Positions 1-11,439 of a stretch of 64,000 nucleotides of DNA are shown here, in pieces (within the stretch, counting starts at the first letter, position 1; every line of letters starts with the position of its first letter). Position numbers and translations under genes: made by a program. The DNA comes from Epiperipatus broadwayi (lineage: Eukaryota; Onychophora; Udeonychophora; Euonychophora; Peripatidae), in the NCBI GenBank assembly GCA_028023455.1, contig JAQFVV010000941.1, positions 62,001 through 126,000 of the forward strand. Reading direction: 5' to 3'. A model generated the notes under the pieces. It saw nothing but the letters and a program-made list of their open reading frames with translations. It did no database searches and was not told where the DNA came from.

Positions 1-2784
1 TAAAGCAGCTGTCACTGACCTCTTGACCACCAATATGGCTATTTTAATGGCATTGTTACACATAACTATCAAGCAGAGTCTGCTCTTATTTTATTCAGTT
101 TAATTAAAATTAGATCTCATATTAATTATTGAAAGCCATCTGGAATTCTAAAGGTAAAAATAATCTTTAAAAGCAAAAACACTCTCAAATTTATGTGAAT
201 ATTAATTTATTGAAAGTGATATGTTATAAATTTTTATTTTACATTCAATCTGAATCATTTTTTGAAGTGGCAACATGTTTAGATTCCATTTTATAAGATC
301 CTATTATTGTTGCCATGGTTATTTTAACTTTGTATTGTTTTTTAATTATTTATTAATTTTTGGGTGTTTGTCATTTTTATGCTATTATCAATATTTTTAC
401 TTGTTTTGGTAATTGTATAATGTTATGCTTTTGCTATATATAGCTCTATCATATTAATAGTTTTTTTTATGACATGCATCATGGTATTCTAATTATTGTT
501 TAATGTTCATTTTTATTACTTCTCTATAATATTCATGTTCAAATTGTTGATAAGTCAAAACAAACATTGTCCCTTAAAAATTAAGGCTAACAAAAAATCA
601 TTGTAGATTTATTTCTTTTATGAGATGTTTACCAACATTATTTGCCAAATGTACAAGAGTTTATATTCATAGAGAAAATATCTGAAGTGAGATAAATTGT
701 AAGCAGTTTCTAATGTTTTATTTTATTTAGATGGCTTGCACTAAAGTTGAAATATTAGACAATTTGATATTAATATAAATCTTTATATTGTTGACAATCT
801 TTTTTTATTCCATAGTATTAAAAAAATTCCCCATCATAGATTATTTTGCAAGGAATCCAATAATCATTTTTTGTTTGTCAAATAAGTTTTTTAAGTGAGG
901 CTTGTTTTGTAAAGATGTCATGATTCTCTTTTTGTTTCATGTTTTGCAAAATTCCTTTTTTTCATTTTGTTTATTTAAAATTCATATGATTTCTAATTTT
1001 ATACATTTAACTTCTCAATTTATTTTCATATAAATCTGCTGGTGGAATGTTACTGATCCTAATTTATTTCAACATCAGGAATTCATTTCATTCAATTGCT
1101 GTCACAGGCTTTACTTAAAAAAAAGGTTTTGAGTGACTTCAAATGTACTAATGATAAGACTGTAATTTTAACTAAAATATGTAGAAGTCAATATTTATCA
1201 ATGATCCAAAAAGGACTATAGAATGTATTTATGATGTGCATAGGAGGAAGTACATATCTGTGCTTGTGCAAAATAGTCTCTTATAAACATGATAACAATA
1301 AAAATATAAACTCACAAAAACTTTGGTTATCTTAACATTATAAAAATAAAAAAATAAGTTCACAACTAATTTGTTTATCTGATTATTATACTTTTTTTAA
1401 ATGATTAAATATTTATTTTTGATTAAGTTTATATATATATTAAAAAGTTTGTCATATTTACATTTAGATTTTATTTCAATATATTACATTTTAGCAGAAA
1501 ATTAGTCAACTGAAAATTTATTGATATCAAACAGAAACACCTATTGTTAAAAATTTTAATATTTATATTTGATAATTAAAGGTTAAATTTTAGTATTTCA
1601 AAGAATGTTTTCATTATCTGAATTTAATAAAATTTGTTTTAATTATACAAAATTTTTGGGAGAAAAATTTGCTTTCATTAACTTTATTTTTTTTATCTTG
1701 AAGAATTAAGTGAAATCTTTTGCTATATTTACCTATTTCTTTTTATTTCTGCATATTTTTTTATTTGTAAATTTTATATTTTTTGAATTAATTTTGCTTT
1801 TTGAATTTGTGATCATAAATAAATTTGTAACAAATATAAAGATAAAATAAAAAAACTTTTTTAAAAAAATACATCTAAAGAAAAAACATAAAAAAGAATT
1901 AAGGTCTAAGAGTATGTCAAAAAATATTTGAAAGGCTGTATATCAAGCATTTAAATGTAACTAAAAAATTCTGACATATTCTAGTAATTTGATAATTCTT
2001 CACTAGTAAAACTTAAGATAACAGTCAACATTGATATGTTTAAGTATATTATACATTGCTAAGTATTATAAAAATAAATTTTGTTTAATTGAGTATGTAA
2101 TATAAATTATTATATATATTTAATATTCAACAATCAAGTATAAAATCAAAAAATATATTAATAGTTTTAGAAAATATTTTCAGTCTAATACAATAATGTC
2201 ATTAATAATAACAGAAATCAAAGCAAATTTTATTTATGCAAAATAGATGTGAATTATTTATATAAAATGGTAGAGAGTGCAAATATTTGTTTTCATGTAA
2301 TTATTAAATGTATCAAAAATGCAATATTTTTGGTAGTGTACTTAAGTACTTTACATATTCAATTAAAGAATGCAACATCCAATTTATAAAAAAAATCTCT
2401 AGTAATTTAATAATATATATATATTTATTTTATATGCACATGCTGGGTCATATATTCATACTTATTATAAATAAATTTATAGTAAAAAGTAATTTTGAAC
2501 ACTTGATTATAATAAAAAAGGTATTTCATAAATCTATATATAATAATTTAAATTTTTCATTTAAACTGAATGACACATGACTTATAAAAATAACATTTAA
2601 ATAATTTTAAATTAATAGCAATATCTTTGCCATTTATATAATATAGTTGATAGTTTTTTTTATTATCATTTTTAATAATCTTTATTTGAAATGGTTTTTT
2701 TCTCTTTACATTGTATTTCATTATATGTCATGCTATTTTTTAAATTATTATTTGTAAATTGCAATTGCCATATTAATCAATAGA
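1..2784. other. anonymous A+T-rich sequence, no gene seen
   Basis: I see no exon, RNA gene or recognisable repeat here. A 90-codon open frame at 2308-2580 is made almost wholly of A/T-rich codons (Ile, Phe, Lys, Asn, Tyr) with no domain, and I regard it as chance. Confidence 0.6.
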
Positions 2785-3213
2785 TAACACCTGTTATGGA
2801 ACTGAGACTTGGACACTTAATAGAAGAGCAATACAGAAACTTCAGACCACTCAAAGAAGTATGGAGAGATGCGTGTTGGGAGTAACAAGAAGAGATCGAA
2901 AATGCAATATATAAATAAGCAAACAAACAGGTGTTACTGACCTCATTGAAAAAACTAAAAGACTGAAGTGGGGTTGGGCTGGACATATTGCTAGAAGAGA
3001 TGATAATAAATGGACAATTGAAATCTTAAACTGGATTCCAAGAGATTGTTAAAGACCCAGTAGAAACCACATGTGAGATGAATGGATGAAATAAGAAAGT
3101 GTGCAGGGGTGATGTGGAGAAGAGAAGCTAAAGACTGGAGAAGATGGATTAGGGAGAGACCTTCATCCTTCAGTGGATTGATAATGGTTGATGATTATGA
3201 TGATGATATCATT
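2785..3213 (+). pseudogene. RTE-clade LINE fragment, 3' end of reverse transcriptase ORF
   Basis: Broken translation on the plus strand gives the C-terminal signature of RTE-type endonuclease/reverse-transcriptase proteins: YGTETWTLNRRAIQKLQTTQ, then a segment with MERCVLGVTRRDR, then LKWGWAGHIARRDDNKW. A stop follows CNI near 2910 and another follows IPRDC near 3050, and the frame shifts, so it is dead. The 5' part is absent, as usual for truncated LINE copies. The 3' end is ATGATGAT-like, the same end seen in the minus-strand copies at 8.74, 22.68, 33.67 and 39.95 kb. The 69-codon open frame on the opposite strand is a shadow of this fragment. Confidence 0.85.
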
Positions 3214-3549
3214 AAAAGTATACATGTTAATATTGGTGAAGCTTTCTTCTGATGGTATTAGAGGTAGTATAAAGAGACAATTTTCAAATGAACCTCACCA
3301 TTTTTTGGATAAAATGTAATACAATCAATTAAGACTTTTTTTTACTTTTAAATTAGTTTATAAATAATATGTAATATATGAATATATTTAAGTAAATAAA
3401 ATATTTAAAATTATAGATTATATTTTTTCCCCTAATTTTTGAAAATGTACAATTCAATTCAACATATTTATATTTTCAAGTAACAGTCATTATTTCTCAG
3501 ATAAAGTTTGTTATAATTAATTAATATTTAAATGTATGTATATTGCCTG
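3214..3549. other. anonymous A+T-rich spacer
   Basis: No feature recognised between the RTE fragment and the first family A repeat. Confidence 0.5.
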
Positions 3550-4056
3550 AACTAAACTTAATGTAATTAGAAGGGACTTAAACTCAGACTTTCAAGCTCC
3601 TTACAACTATCCACTCTATCATATGCAACTGATACACGTGACCACATACATGTGAAAAAGATAAATGATCTCCATTTCATGTTGAACCAGTATTCATCAG
3701 TTTGACCAGATACCATTTCTGACTCATGTACAATCAGTGCTTATTTTATATTAATATAGCAAATCTTCAAACTTTAATAGACATGCTTTAATGTTCTCTA
3801 TCCTACAACTCTTCAGTCATCCATATCATTGAAAATTCGATGATGGAACACTCAAAGCCTTTGTTAATGCCAGTATTATTGTTATACCCATGTTGACATT
3901 AAGTCACTCTGTCCCCTCACTTATAGGATCTTAATGTGTCATCTGAATATACAGAAAAAGGATGGTAAGAATATAAGCTGAATGTACTTCTATACTGTCT
4001 ACACTAAACTTAATGTAATTAAAAAGGACTTGAATTCAGATTTTCAAGTTCCATCC
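3550..4056 (-). repeat. family A (hammerhead retrozyme-like) repeat, left arm, ribozyme sense on minus
   Basis: This unit recurs at 9.47, 13.19 and 16.89 kb in the same orientation and in the opposite orientation at 4.06, 13.73 and 16.99 kb. The landmark CAGACTTTCAAGCTCC near 3585 returns as a diverged copy near 4036, about 451 bp later, so the arm is one monomer plus the start of a second, head to tail. It has no coding capacity. Its minus strand has a decayed hammerhead motif (3659-3730). At about 4057 it joins a copy in the opposite orientation. Confidence 0.8.
3659..3730 (-). ncRNA. decayed type I hammerhead ribozyme (family A)
   Basis: On the minus strand the core CTGATGA (complement of 3694-3700) is followed by a stem II hairpin with loop GGTT and by GAAA (complement of 3675-3678). 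The stem III segment and cleavage site seen in other copies are missing: GAAA runs straight into TGGAGATCA, the 3' strand of stem I. It should therefore be inactive. Confidence 0.6.
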
Positions 4057-4150
4057 TTATATTTTCAATAATATAGCTGACTGAAGAGTTGGAAGGTGAA
4101 AAAAATTGAAGCATGTCCATTAAAACTGAGCAGTGACTGTATATATGTGT

Positions 4151-4222
4151 GAGAGATGATGATCTGGACCAACTGATGAGTGCTGGTTCTGCATGAAATA
4201 CATATATTGGAGACCATTTCTC
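4151..4222 (+). ncRNA. type I hammerhead ribozyme, best-preserved family A copy
   Basis: Order of elements: stem I 5' strand (ends GGACCAA), core CTGATGA at 4173-4179, stem II hairpin 4180-4194, GAAA at 4195-4198, stem III of 2 bp (TA/TA) with a 2-nt loop CA at 4199-4204, then UA with predicted cleavage after 4206, then TTGGAGA as the stem I 3' strand. CCAA pairs with TTGG next to the core, and the distal GAGA pairs with TTTCTC. Stem II closes with a G-U pair instead of G-C, so activity may be reduced. A 2-bp stem III with a 2-nt loop is like the newt satellite and PLE hammerheads. Confidence 0.75.
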
Positions 4223-4619
4223 TTTTTACCCATATGTGGCTATATTTATCTGTTGTATAAGATAGAGTGAATAGTTGTAGAGAGCATGAAAGTCTGAGTC
4301 CAAGTCCCTTCCAATTACATTTAGTATAGATAATATACATGTATTTAAGTATTATATATTCAGCCTGCACTCTGCCCATCCCTCTTCTGTATATTTAAAT
4401 GGATATATTAAGATCCTATATGTAAGGGATCATAGTGACTTAATGTCAGCATCGGTATAAGAATAATATTGGCATCAACAAGGGATTTTAGTGTTTTATC
4501 ATAAGATTTTCAATGATATGAGTGGGTGAAGAGTTGGAGGTGGAGAAGATTGAAACAAGCCCATTAAAGTTTAAAGATTTGCTATCTTAATATACACTGA
4601 GCACTGATTATATTGCTAA

Positions 4620-4895
4620 AGCTATTAATATATGGTGTATCTGAACTTAGTTCAGTCCCATATGGATATTTGAGTTAGATATCTGGGTTGGAAGACATAT
4701 GGATATCTGAATTTCAGATTTTCTACTTAATAGTTATACATTAGATAAAGGGCTGGGCTTGTCCTAGTATTTTTAATCTAATGCTTGAATATTCTGGCCC
4801 CTCACTGATGATGCCAGAAGCAGAATCCCATATGGGGTGGAGTATATTCTGAAAGCTTGTTAAGAGCTTATTTTGTGAACTCTATATATAACATT
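4620..4895 (+). repeat. insertion within family A repeat, no clear relative
   Basis: Sequence here has no counterpart in the other family A copies and splits a unit between the motif TGAGCACTGATTATAT and the start of the hammerhead. It is less A+T-rich than its surroundings. It holds a hammerhead-like motif (4787-4849). I did not find convincing target-site duplications. Confidence 0.55.
4787..4849 (+). ncRNA. hammerhead-like motif, third variant, decayed
   Basis: CTCA precedes the core CTGATGA (4805-4811), as in the family B ribozymes. Stem II is TGC/GCA with loop CAGAA (4812-4822), the same 3-bp plus 5-nt design as family B. GAAA is changed to GAAT. Stem III would be CCC/GGG around ATAT. 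Distal stem I pairs GAATAT (4787-4792) with ATATTC (4844-4849). The base at the cleavage site is G rather than a permitted A, C or U, so it should not cleave. Confidence 0.4.
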
Positions 4896-4908
4896 TGTAA
4901 ATATGTGT

Positions 4909-4980
4909 GAGAAATAGTGATCTGGACCAACTGATGAGTGCTGGTTCAGTGCAAAATACATATATTAGAGATCATTTATC
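4909..4980 (+). ncRNA. decayed hammerhead ribozyme (family A)
   Basis: Core CTGATGA is intact at 4931-4937 and stem II can form (GTGCT with AGTGC, partly wobble), but the GAAA box has become AAAA. Stem III TACATA and the UA cleavage dinucleotide are kept. Loss of the first G of GAAA should abolish cleavage. Confidence 0.65.
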
Positions 4981-7329
4981 TTTTTCACATGTATGTGTTC
5001 ATGTGTATTAGTTGTATAAGATAAAGTGGATAGTTGTAGGGAACTTGAAAGTCTAAGTTCATGTTCCTTATAATCAATTAAATACATTTTTAAAAAAAAT
5101 TATAATTAAATTTAAAATAGAATTTAGTGAGTAATCATAAATATCAAATTATATATATGCTATGATGTAAATCAATATCAGATATTTTGTGAAAAATATA
5201 ATTTTTTACTTAGAAAAACATAGAAAATTATATAATATTACAAAACTATCCAAAAAAAAATAAAAAAAATTACTCAAATTCTCTCATGGCCATAGTTTTA
5301 TTTATTTACAAATAGACCTTTTCAAGTGAAACCAACAAAATACAAACAACATATACATAAAAAACAAAATAGCCTTCCCATAATTAACTTCAAAGATTAA
5401 TCATCTTTAACATCAAAAGATGTCTTCATGATATTAATGGCTTCAGATTCAAAAAATTATCATCAGTGTTTCTCTGACTCTTCCTTTTTAATTTATGTTT
5501 TTCCATAAAAGATCATCTCTGCATTGTCAAATAACATTTTTGATCTGTATTCCATTTATGAATATACAAAGCTGAGCTATGATACCTATATTTAACCCTA
5601 CTCTTATGAACTTAACTCTTATTAAGTGTTAATTTATTTGACTTATATAAAATTTATGACAACTGCAAGAACTATATCAGAAATAGATTTACTCTCAATT
5701 GACTGATTTGATGTTAAAAGTGGTTGGTGTTTGAAGTGAATTATGGGAATGCTACTTTGTTTTATATATATATATATGTTGTTTGTATTTTATCAAATTT
5801 CACTAAAATATCTACTTCTTAAAAAATGGAACCATGGTGATGAAAGAAATTTAGTAAAAACTTTTTTTTGACTAGTTTTGTAATGTTATATGACTTTCTG
5901 TTTTATTTATCATTACTAGTATAACATTAGGCAATATTTAATTTAGAAAACATATATTTATTATAAAAATAATAAATATTTTTAAAATCAAATACATTAA
6001 TAAAGAAATAAATTATATGTAAAACTTACTTAGAAACAGACAAAAAATAACACTTAGGAGAAATGTTTAACCTTAAATAGACAAATTTTAATGGTGTGTC
6101 AAGTGAAGAGATTTTTTAAAAATGCTATTCAGGTAATTTTAGATTTCATTATTTACTATTCAGTTATTAGTTATTAGGGAATATTTATAAATTTAATATT
6201 ATATTTAACTAAATAGTGGCAATCTTGTATTTTGTATTACAATGGACATTAACAATAACTAAAAAAAATATACACTTGCATTTGAAAGGTTAAGTATTTA
6301 TTTCTCTATCATGTTATCTAATTATAGTCATACTTTTTCATTATTTATTTGGATGATACCAGATTTCAGAATAATCTGAAACTTATAAAATAGAGTATAA
6401 TCCCATTCCATGATGTACTTTAGTTATTTGCAGATTTATATTGTCTATACGATTGATTATACAACTAAAATATATATAATACTCTATTTAATTTTATCCT
6501 TAATTATAGTTTTGTTTTTATATGATGATTTTTTAAATCTCTTTCATATCTTTTTCACCTATCTGCACGATTATTAATCCATTAATTTTATCATGGAAGG
6601 CAAAATGAAAAAATCATAACATTTTTCTAATTTCAAAAGATTTTGTGACTTCAATAGAAACATAATAATTCATTAAGTGCAGCGGTAGGATATACGATAC
6701 CTTTATTAGTAAGATGAAATAAATATAAGAACATAAGATGTTGCTTTGATTAATTTGAACTCTCTCCACTAATATTATTAATAAATTAAACTAAAAACGA
6801 GGTAACAAAATTATTTGCTCATAAAGATGATTTATACATTTTAAAATCTGAAGTTTATTTAAATAGTGTAGTATTGCTGGATTGTTGAGACGTTTTAAAT
6901 AACGATTATAGTTTTGAATATATATTTTTAAGTGATGAATTGGTTTGGATAATTTAAATTATTTGATTATATATTTTTATAAAGCTTTTCGGCACTTTTT
7001 TTCATGATATCAGTATAGATTATGTAAATATAACTCTTCATATAACTTAGTCTGTTTCTATTTGAAATTATTTAAAATTTTTGTAAAATAAAATACGTGT
7101 AAATTAAAAAACATGTATGTATAGATGTGTGTATATGATTATATTTGCATTTATTTAAAGTGATGTGCAATTTTAAAATGTTTAATTTTTATTACAAATG
7201 CCTCTTTAAGCTTCTAAGTTAGTGACTTAGCAATCACTTTTTTAGGAATAAAAAAGTTTTATATTTAAAATTTATTTTGCCTTGAATAATGTTTTTACAT
7301 TACAATTTATAATCTAAAATGTTTTCAGG

Positions 7330-7399
7330 CGATTCTAAAATGGAATTTGCGGCAGAGAAAAACAGCGCATTATCTTTTACTACTAATTTATTAGAATAA
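7330..7399 (+). other. possible terminal-exon remnant
   Basis: A good acceptor-like sequence (AAAATGTTTTCAG) is followed by less A+T-rich sequence containing two CpGs. From the acceptor one frame reads AILKWNLRQRKTAHYLLLLI and stops two codons later. A second frame, from an in-context ATG at about 7339, gives a 20-residue open frame. I recognise no protein. Chance is a strong alternative. Confidence 0.2.
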
Positions 7400-7592
7400 A
7401 GTAATTTGACCAGTCAAAAACAATCAAATCAATAAGTGTTTTAATTTTGATTATTGTTCAGCTGTAAAATTTAACTCTTCATGTTCTATTGTTGGGTTTA
7501 TTTAAAATAAATTTTAAAAACGTATACAATACAGTTATTTTCAGATTTCATTTAAAACATCAATACACTAATAATAATAAATTATCATAGGA

Positions 7593-7886
7593 TTGGCTAA
7601 AAAATCCAGATCTACCAAACCAATATTAATTTCTTCAGACAATATGATTGAACAAATACACAAGCTAAAAACAGCAATAAAATTAGGATTCTCAAATATC
7701 ACATCAAACTTATATTATAAATCCATGAAATATCTGATAGCTAATTACATGAGAAACTATTTTAACACTTTAACTATGGAGCATATAGATAAGCCAGAGA
7801 TTAACAAACAAATATTATTTATGATAGTCAAAACCCATAGTATCATTAATTTGATTATGAATAAACTAAGAACTAAACTATTATAA
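7593..7886 (+). pseudogene. unrecognised coding-like fragment
   Basis: A 97-codon frame that opens with TTG, not ATG. It has more varied residues than the chance A/T-rich frames elsewhere: KLKTAIKLGFSNITSNLYY, then TMEHIDKPEINKQ near the middle. Sequence after the stop, to about 8530, gives further short coding-like pieces split by stops (for example DEPLVHTGITSFMDVS near 8210). It could be a decayed mobile-element protein or retrocopy. I cannot assign a family. Confidence 0.25.
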
Positions 7887-8741
7887 TACAACCCATTAAG
7901 AACATCACCTGGAACGTTTAATATTTATTAAGTTATTTAATCAATTTATAAAAGCTAAGTCATTTAGCAGAATGTGTATTGATTGTCTTCAATTTTCCCA
8001 ATTGTCAGTCATTTGAGATGGTAAAATTTGGAAAAACATCATTCCTGGAGAGTTGGGAAATGTTATATCTTGATACGAGATTTCAAATGAAACAGACATA
8101 AAATAAGTCAAATAACATACAATGAGCTATCAATGATGGAACATCCCAAAATCCAATTATGATAAAATCCATCCATCTATAAAAATACTTGAAAATATAT
8201 TATTAGATGAACCATTGGTGCATACTGGCATTACATCATTTATGGATGTTTCCTAACTATCATTTTCCTCAACAAATTTTATAGGATGATCTTTTGACAT
8301 AATTTGTGTTATGTGAACAACAACAAGAAACTTTTTAATAGACAAATGATTATTCTTTCTTCAGTATCATTAGATAGAATCTAATACTATCCAAAAAAAC
8401 TTACTAAACAAGATATTGATATCAAGCTTCTAGATTAGTTAAAAACACATTAAGAGCAGCATTATGACTGCTAAGATTCATATTGTTAGTGATATGTAAA
8501 GCAATTTTTCAAAACAAAAAGTCTCATTCTGTTTAACATTTCCATGATTAATGATTTTAAATATACACCAAAAAAATTAAAAATTAAAATATAGCTACAG
8601 AAAAGTTGCAGTATGTGGAATTGTTTATAACTTAAGTGAAAGGTAAGATCACTGTCACACAAACATTATTAATAGAACTGTCTTCTAATAAAATAAAACA
8701 TTCTTGATATATACAAGAAAAATAATGTTCAATGAATAAAA

Positions 8742-9295
8742 TATCATCATCATCAACAATTATCAATCCACTGCAGGATGAAGGTCTCTCCAAGTTCAAT
8801 CCATCTTCTTCAATCTTTAGCTTCTCTTCTCCACAACATCCCTGCACACTTTCTTATTTCATCCATGCATCTCATATGTGGTCTCTTTCTGGATCTTTTA
8901 AAATCTTTTGGAATCCCATTTAAGATTTCAATTGTCCATTTATTATCATCTCTTCTAGCAATATGTCTAGCCCAACTCCACTTCAGTCTTTTAATTTTTT
9001 TAATGAGGTCAGTAACACCTATTTGTTCTCTTACCCATATATTGCATTTTCAATCTCTTCTTGTTATTCCCAACATGCATCTCTTTGTACTCCTTTGAGT
9101 AGTCTCAAGTCTCTGTATTGCTCTTCTATTAAATGTTCAAGTCTCAGATCCATAAGTAAGAATTGGTAAAACACATTTATTAAAAACCTTTCTTTTCAAA
9201 CACATAGGCATATTTCCTTTTAGTGTCAAATTATTTCTACCAAAAGCACTCCAACCAAGTTTCATTCTATGATTAATTTCATCTATATTAAGTCT
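8742..9295 (-). pseudogene. RTE-clade LINE fragment, 3' end
   Basis: Read on the minus strand it gives YGSETWTLNRRAIQRLETTQ, then CMLGITRRDWKCNIW, then LKWSWARHIARRDDNKWTIE, the same RT C-terminal segment as at 2.79 kb. The 3' terminus (at 8742) is a short ATG/ATC-type tail next to TTGATAATTG, shared with the other copies. It is 5' truncated near 9295. The two overlapping plus-strand open frames of 63-106 codons are antisense shadows. Confidence 0.85.
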
Positions 9296-9474
9296 TTATT
9301 TAATGTAATGTATTAAATGATAATATGTAATTTCTGACATATAACTTGTTGGTGCATAAATTATATTACAAAATAAACATGGTTTTAAAATATATAATAG
9401 TTATTTTATTTATTGTTTACAAAAGTTACAAAATATTGAATTTAAAATATTTACATTTTATATTGTTGTTGTTC

Positions 9475-9830
9475 TGATGGTAGAGAATTTGAACACAGAT
9501 CTTCAAGCACCTTTTGACTAATGACTCTATCTCATACAACTGATAATCATGACCACACACACACAAAAGATAAATGATATCCAATAAATATATTTCCTAC
9601 TAAACCAGCACTCATCAGTTGGTCCAGGTCATTATCTCCCATACACATACATAATCAGTGCTCCATTTATATTAAGAGAACAAATCCTCAAATTTTAATG
9701 GACAGACTTCAATCTATTCCATCCTCCAACTCTTCAGCCATCCATACCATTGAAAATCTGATGATATAATACCCAAATCCTTTGTTGATGCCAATATTAT
9801 TGTGATGACCACATTGATCTTAAGAATCTA
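9475..9830 (-). repeat. family A repeat, single partial unit, ribozyme sense on minus
   Basis: It carries the unit landmarks in order: an ACAGATCTTCAAGCACC variant near 9497, the hammerhead region, CTCCAACTCTTCAGCCAT near 9730, and TTGTTGATGCCAATATTATT near 9782. No inverted partner is attached, unlike the 3.55, 13.2 and 16.9 kb loci. Confidence 0.8.
9568..9640 (-). ncRNA. type I hammerhead ribozyme, core intact (family A)
   Basis: On the minus strand CTGATGA (complement of 9612-9618) and GAAA (complement of 9593-9596) are both intact, and CCAA/TTGG pairing next to the core is kept. Stem II has one mismatch at its base (GTGCT against AGTAG). Stem III (TATATT) has lost one of its two pairs. 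The UA cleavage dinucleotide is present. It could have weak activity or none. Confidence 0.65.
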
Positions 9831-9840
9831 AACATTAATT

Positions 9841-10984
9841 TACCAGAGACATTTGCAAAGGTAATTCTCCAGAATAACTTATTTGTTCTATTTTTTTAAA
9901 AAAAGCATATCCATAATCAATGATGATGAAGATTGTCTAATTGTCTGTCATCATATTTTTCTTTACATCAACTTGTCTAAAATTATAATTTTTTTAAATA
10001 AATTTCACTGTCTTTGTGGTTCAGGGAGAGTTTGGTCTATTCTGATTGAGAATCAATTTCTTTATTTTTCTTGCCTCCATGAAATTCTCACAAGTCTTTG
10101 CCACAGTTTAAAAATTCAATATTTTTTTTTATATTTTGGTGCTCAATTTTCAAATTTAAAAAAAAAAAGAGTTTGAAGATATAACTATAGCTTGATAAAT
10201 ACTTCAATTCGAATACTTAAAATTTAAGTACTTTAAAATTATGAAGAACTATTTATAGGACTAAAATATCATAACTAGGCTAATAAAATCACTTTACAGT
10301 TATAAAAATTGAAGAAAATATTTATACACTGACTTATGTAAATAAACAGAGCATTATTAAACAACAACAAATTTTATTCATTCTAAAAATTAAATTACTT
10401 TTTTTAGCCATAAAGCTGAAATATAACTTGACTTTTAGCTTCTAGCAAAAGCTAAAGGTTACAATATATATAATGGGAAATAACAGATGTATTTACATAG
10501 CAGTATCAAATCTTTTTGTAACACATTCCACTTAAAATAAAGTTATACATTTTTTGGTTTGTGCACTGAAACAATAGCTAGATTGTCAAATTAGGCAAAG
10601 GATGATAATTTTATGTTTACGTTTTATAAATTGACAATCCCAATTTCTAAAAGAATATGTATCTATATCCATGGCAATTAAACTTTAAATTCTAATCAAG
10701 ATAAAACTAATGTCTAACCACCTTTAAAATAATACACTTATTAAATAATAATAACAATAATGATGATGTAAACTGACCCTGTACAAATAATTTCTAAGCA
10801 TATAATTATTATTATGACTAAAATTATACATGTGAATAAATATCAAAATATCTTTACAATAACAAACTTTTCTTTAATAATTCGATTTGATAATATTAAT
10901 CATTAAAATGCATCAGTAAAATAAATGATTATAAAGAAATAGTTATTTTAATTTAAATATATTTTATATAAGAAATAAAATATT
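9841..10984. other. anonymous A+T-rich sequence
   Basis: Nothing recognised. A 97-codon open frame at 9883-10176 is A/T-rich and has no domain. Confidence 0.5.
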
Positions 10985-10987
10985 TGG

Positions 10988-11435
10988 TAAATCTATCTAT
11001 CTATTAATCTTTCTACTTATCACTCCTTCTATGTAATTATCCACCCATCTACCTTCCTCTGTACTTGTCTATTTATTAATCTATATATCTATCCATCATT
11101 CTATCTATCTGATCATCTATCTATCCAGCCATTCATCTATCTATCTATTTATTTGTCTGCTTTTATAAATATATCTATCTATTGATTTATCTTTTTATCT
11201 ATCTATCTATCTATTTATCTATCTATTCATCTACCTACCTACTTATCTATCTTATTACTTATCTATCTATTTATCTATCTATTCATCTACTCACCTACTT
11301 ATCTATCTAGCTACCTACTTGTCTATCTATTTATGTAATTTTTCCATCTTTTTATCCATCCATCCATCTATCTATTTGACTATCTATCTATCCAGATAAC
11401 TATATATCTATCTATCAGTTGATTGATGTATCTAT
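10988..11435. repeat. degenerate (TCTA)n tetranucleotide repeat
   Basis: About 450 bp of TCTA/ATCT units with many substitutions and small length changes, showing an old microsatellite that no longer slips as a perfect tract. Confidence 0.95.
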
Positions 11436-11439
11436 CTCT

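Larger units (their letters stand above)
4057..5095 (+). repeat. family A (hammerhead retrozyme-like) repeat, right arm, two units head to tail
   Basis: This is the inverted counterpart of the 3.55-4.06 kb arm. The unit landmark GAAGAGTTGGA occurs near 4083 and again near 4528, giving two tandem monomers. Hammerheads lie at 4151-4222 and 4909-4980. The spacing between the two cores (4173 to 4931, 758 nt) exceeds the monomer of about 450-465 because of extra sequence of about 275 bp at about 4620-4895. The 104-codon minus-strand open frame at 4065-4379 is antisense to the repeat and not a gene. Confidence 0.8.
5096..8741. other. anonymous A+T-rich sequence with two weak coding-like spots
   Basis: No repeat family of this window is recognised here. 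Two spots read slightly more like coding sequence and are listed separately (7330-7399 and 7593-7886). A short TA tract lies near 5764-5776. Confidence 0.5.

Noticed and set aside
2308-2580. 90-codon open frame
   Set aside because: Composition follows the local A+T bias. No domain, no ordered motif, no supporting signals.
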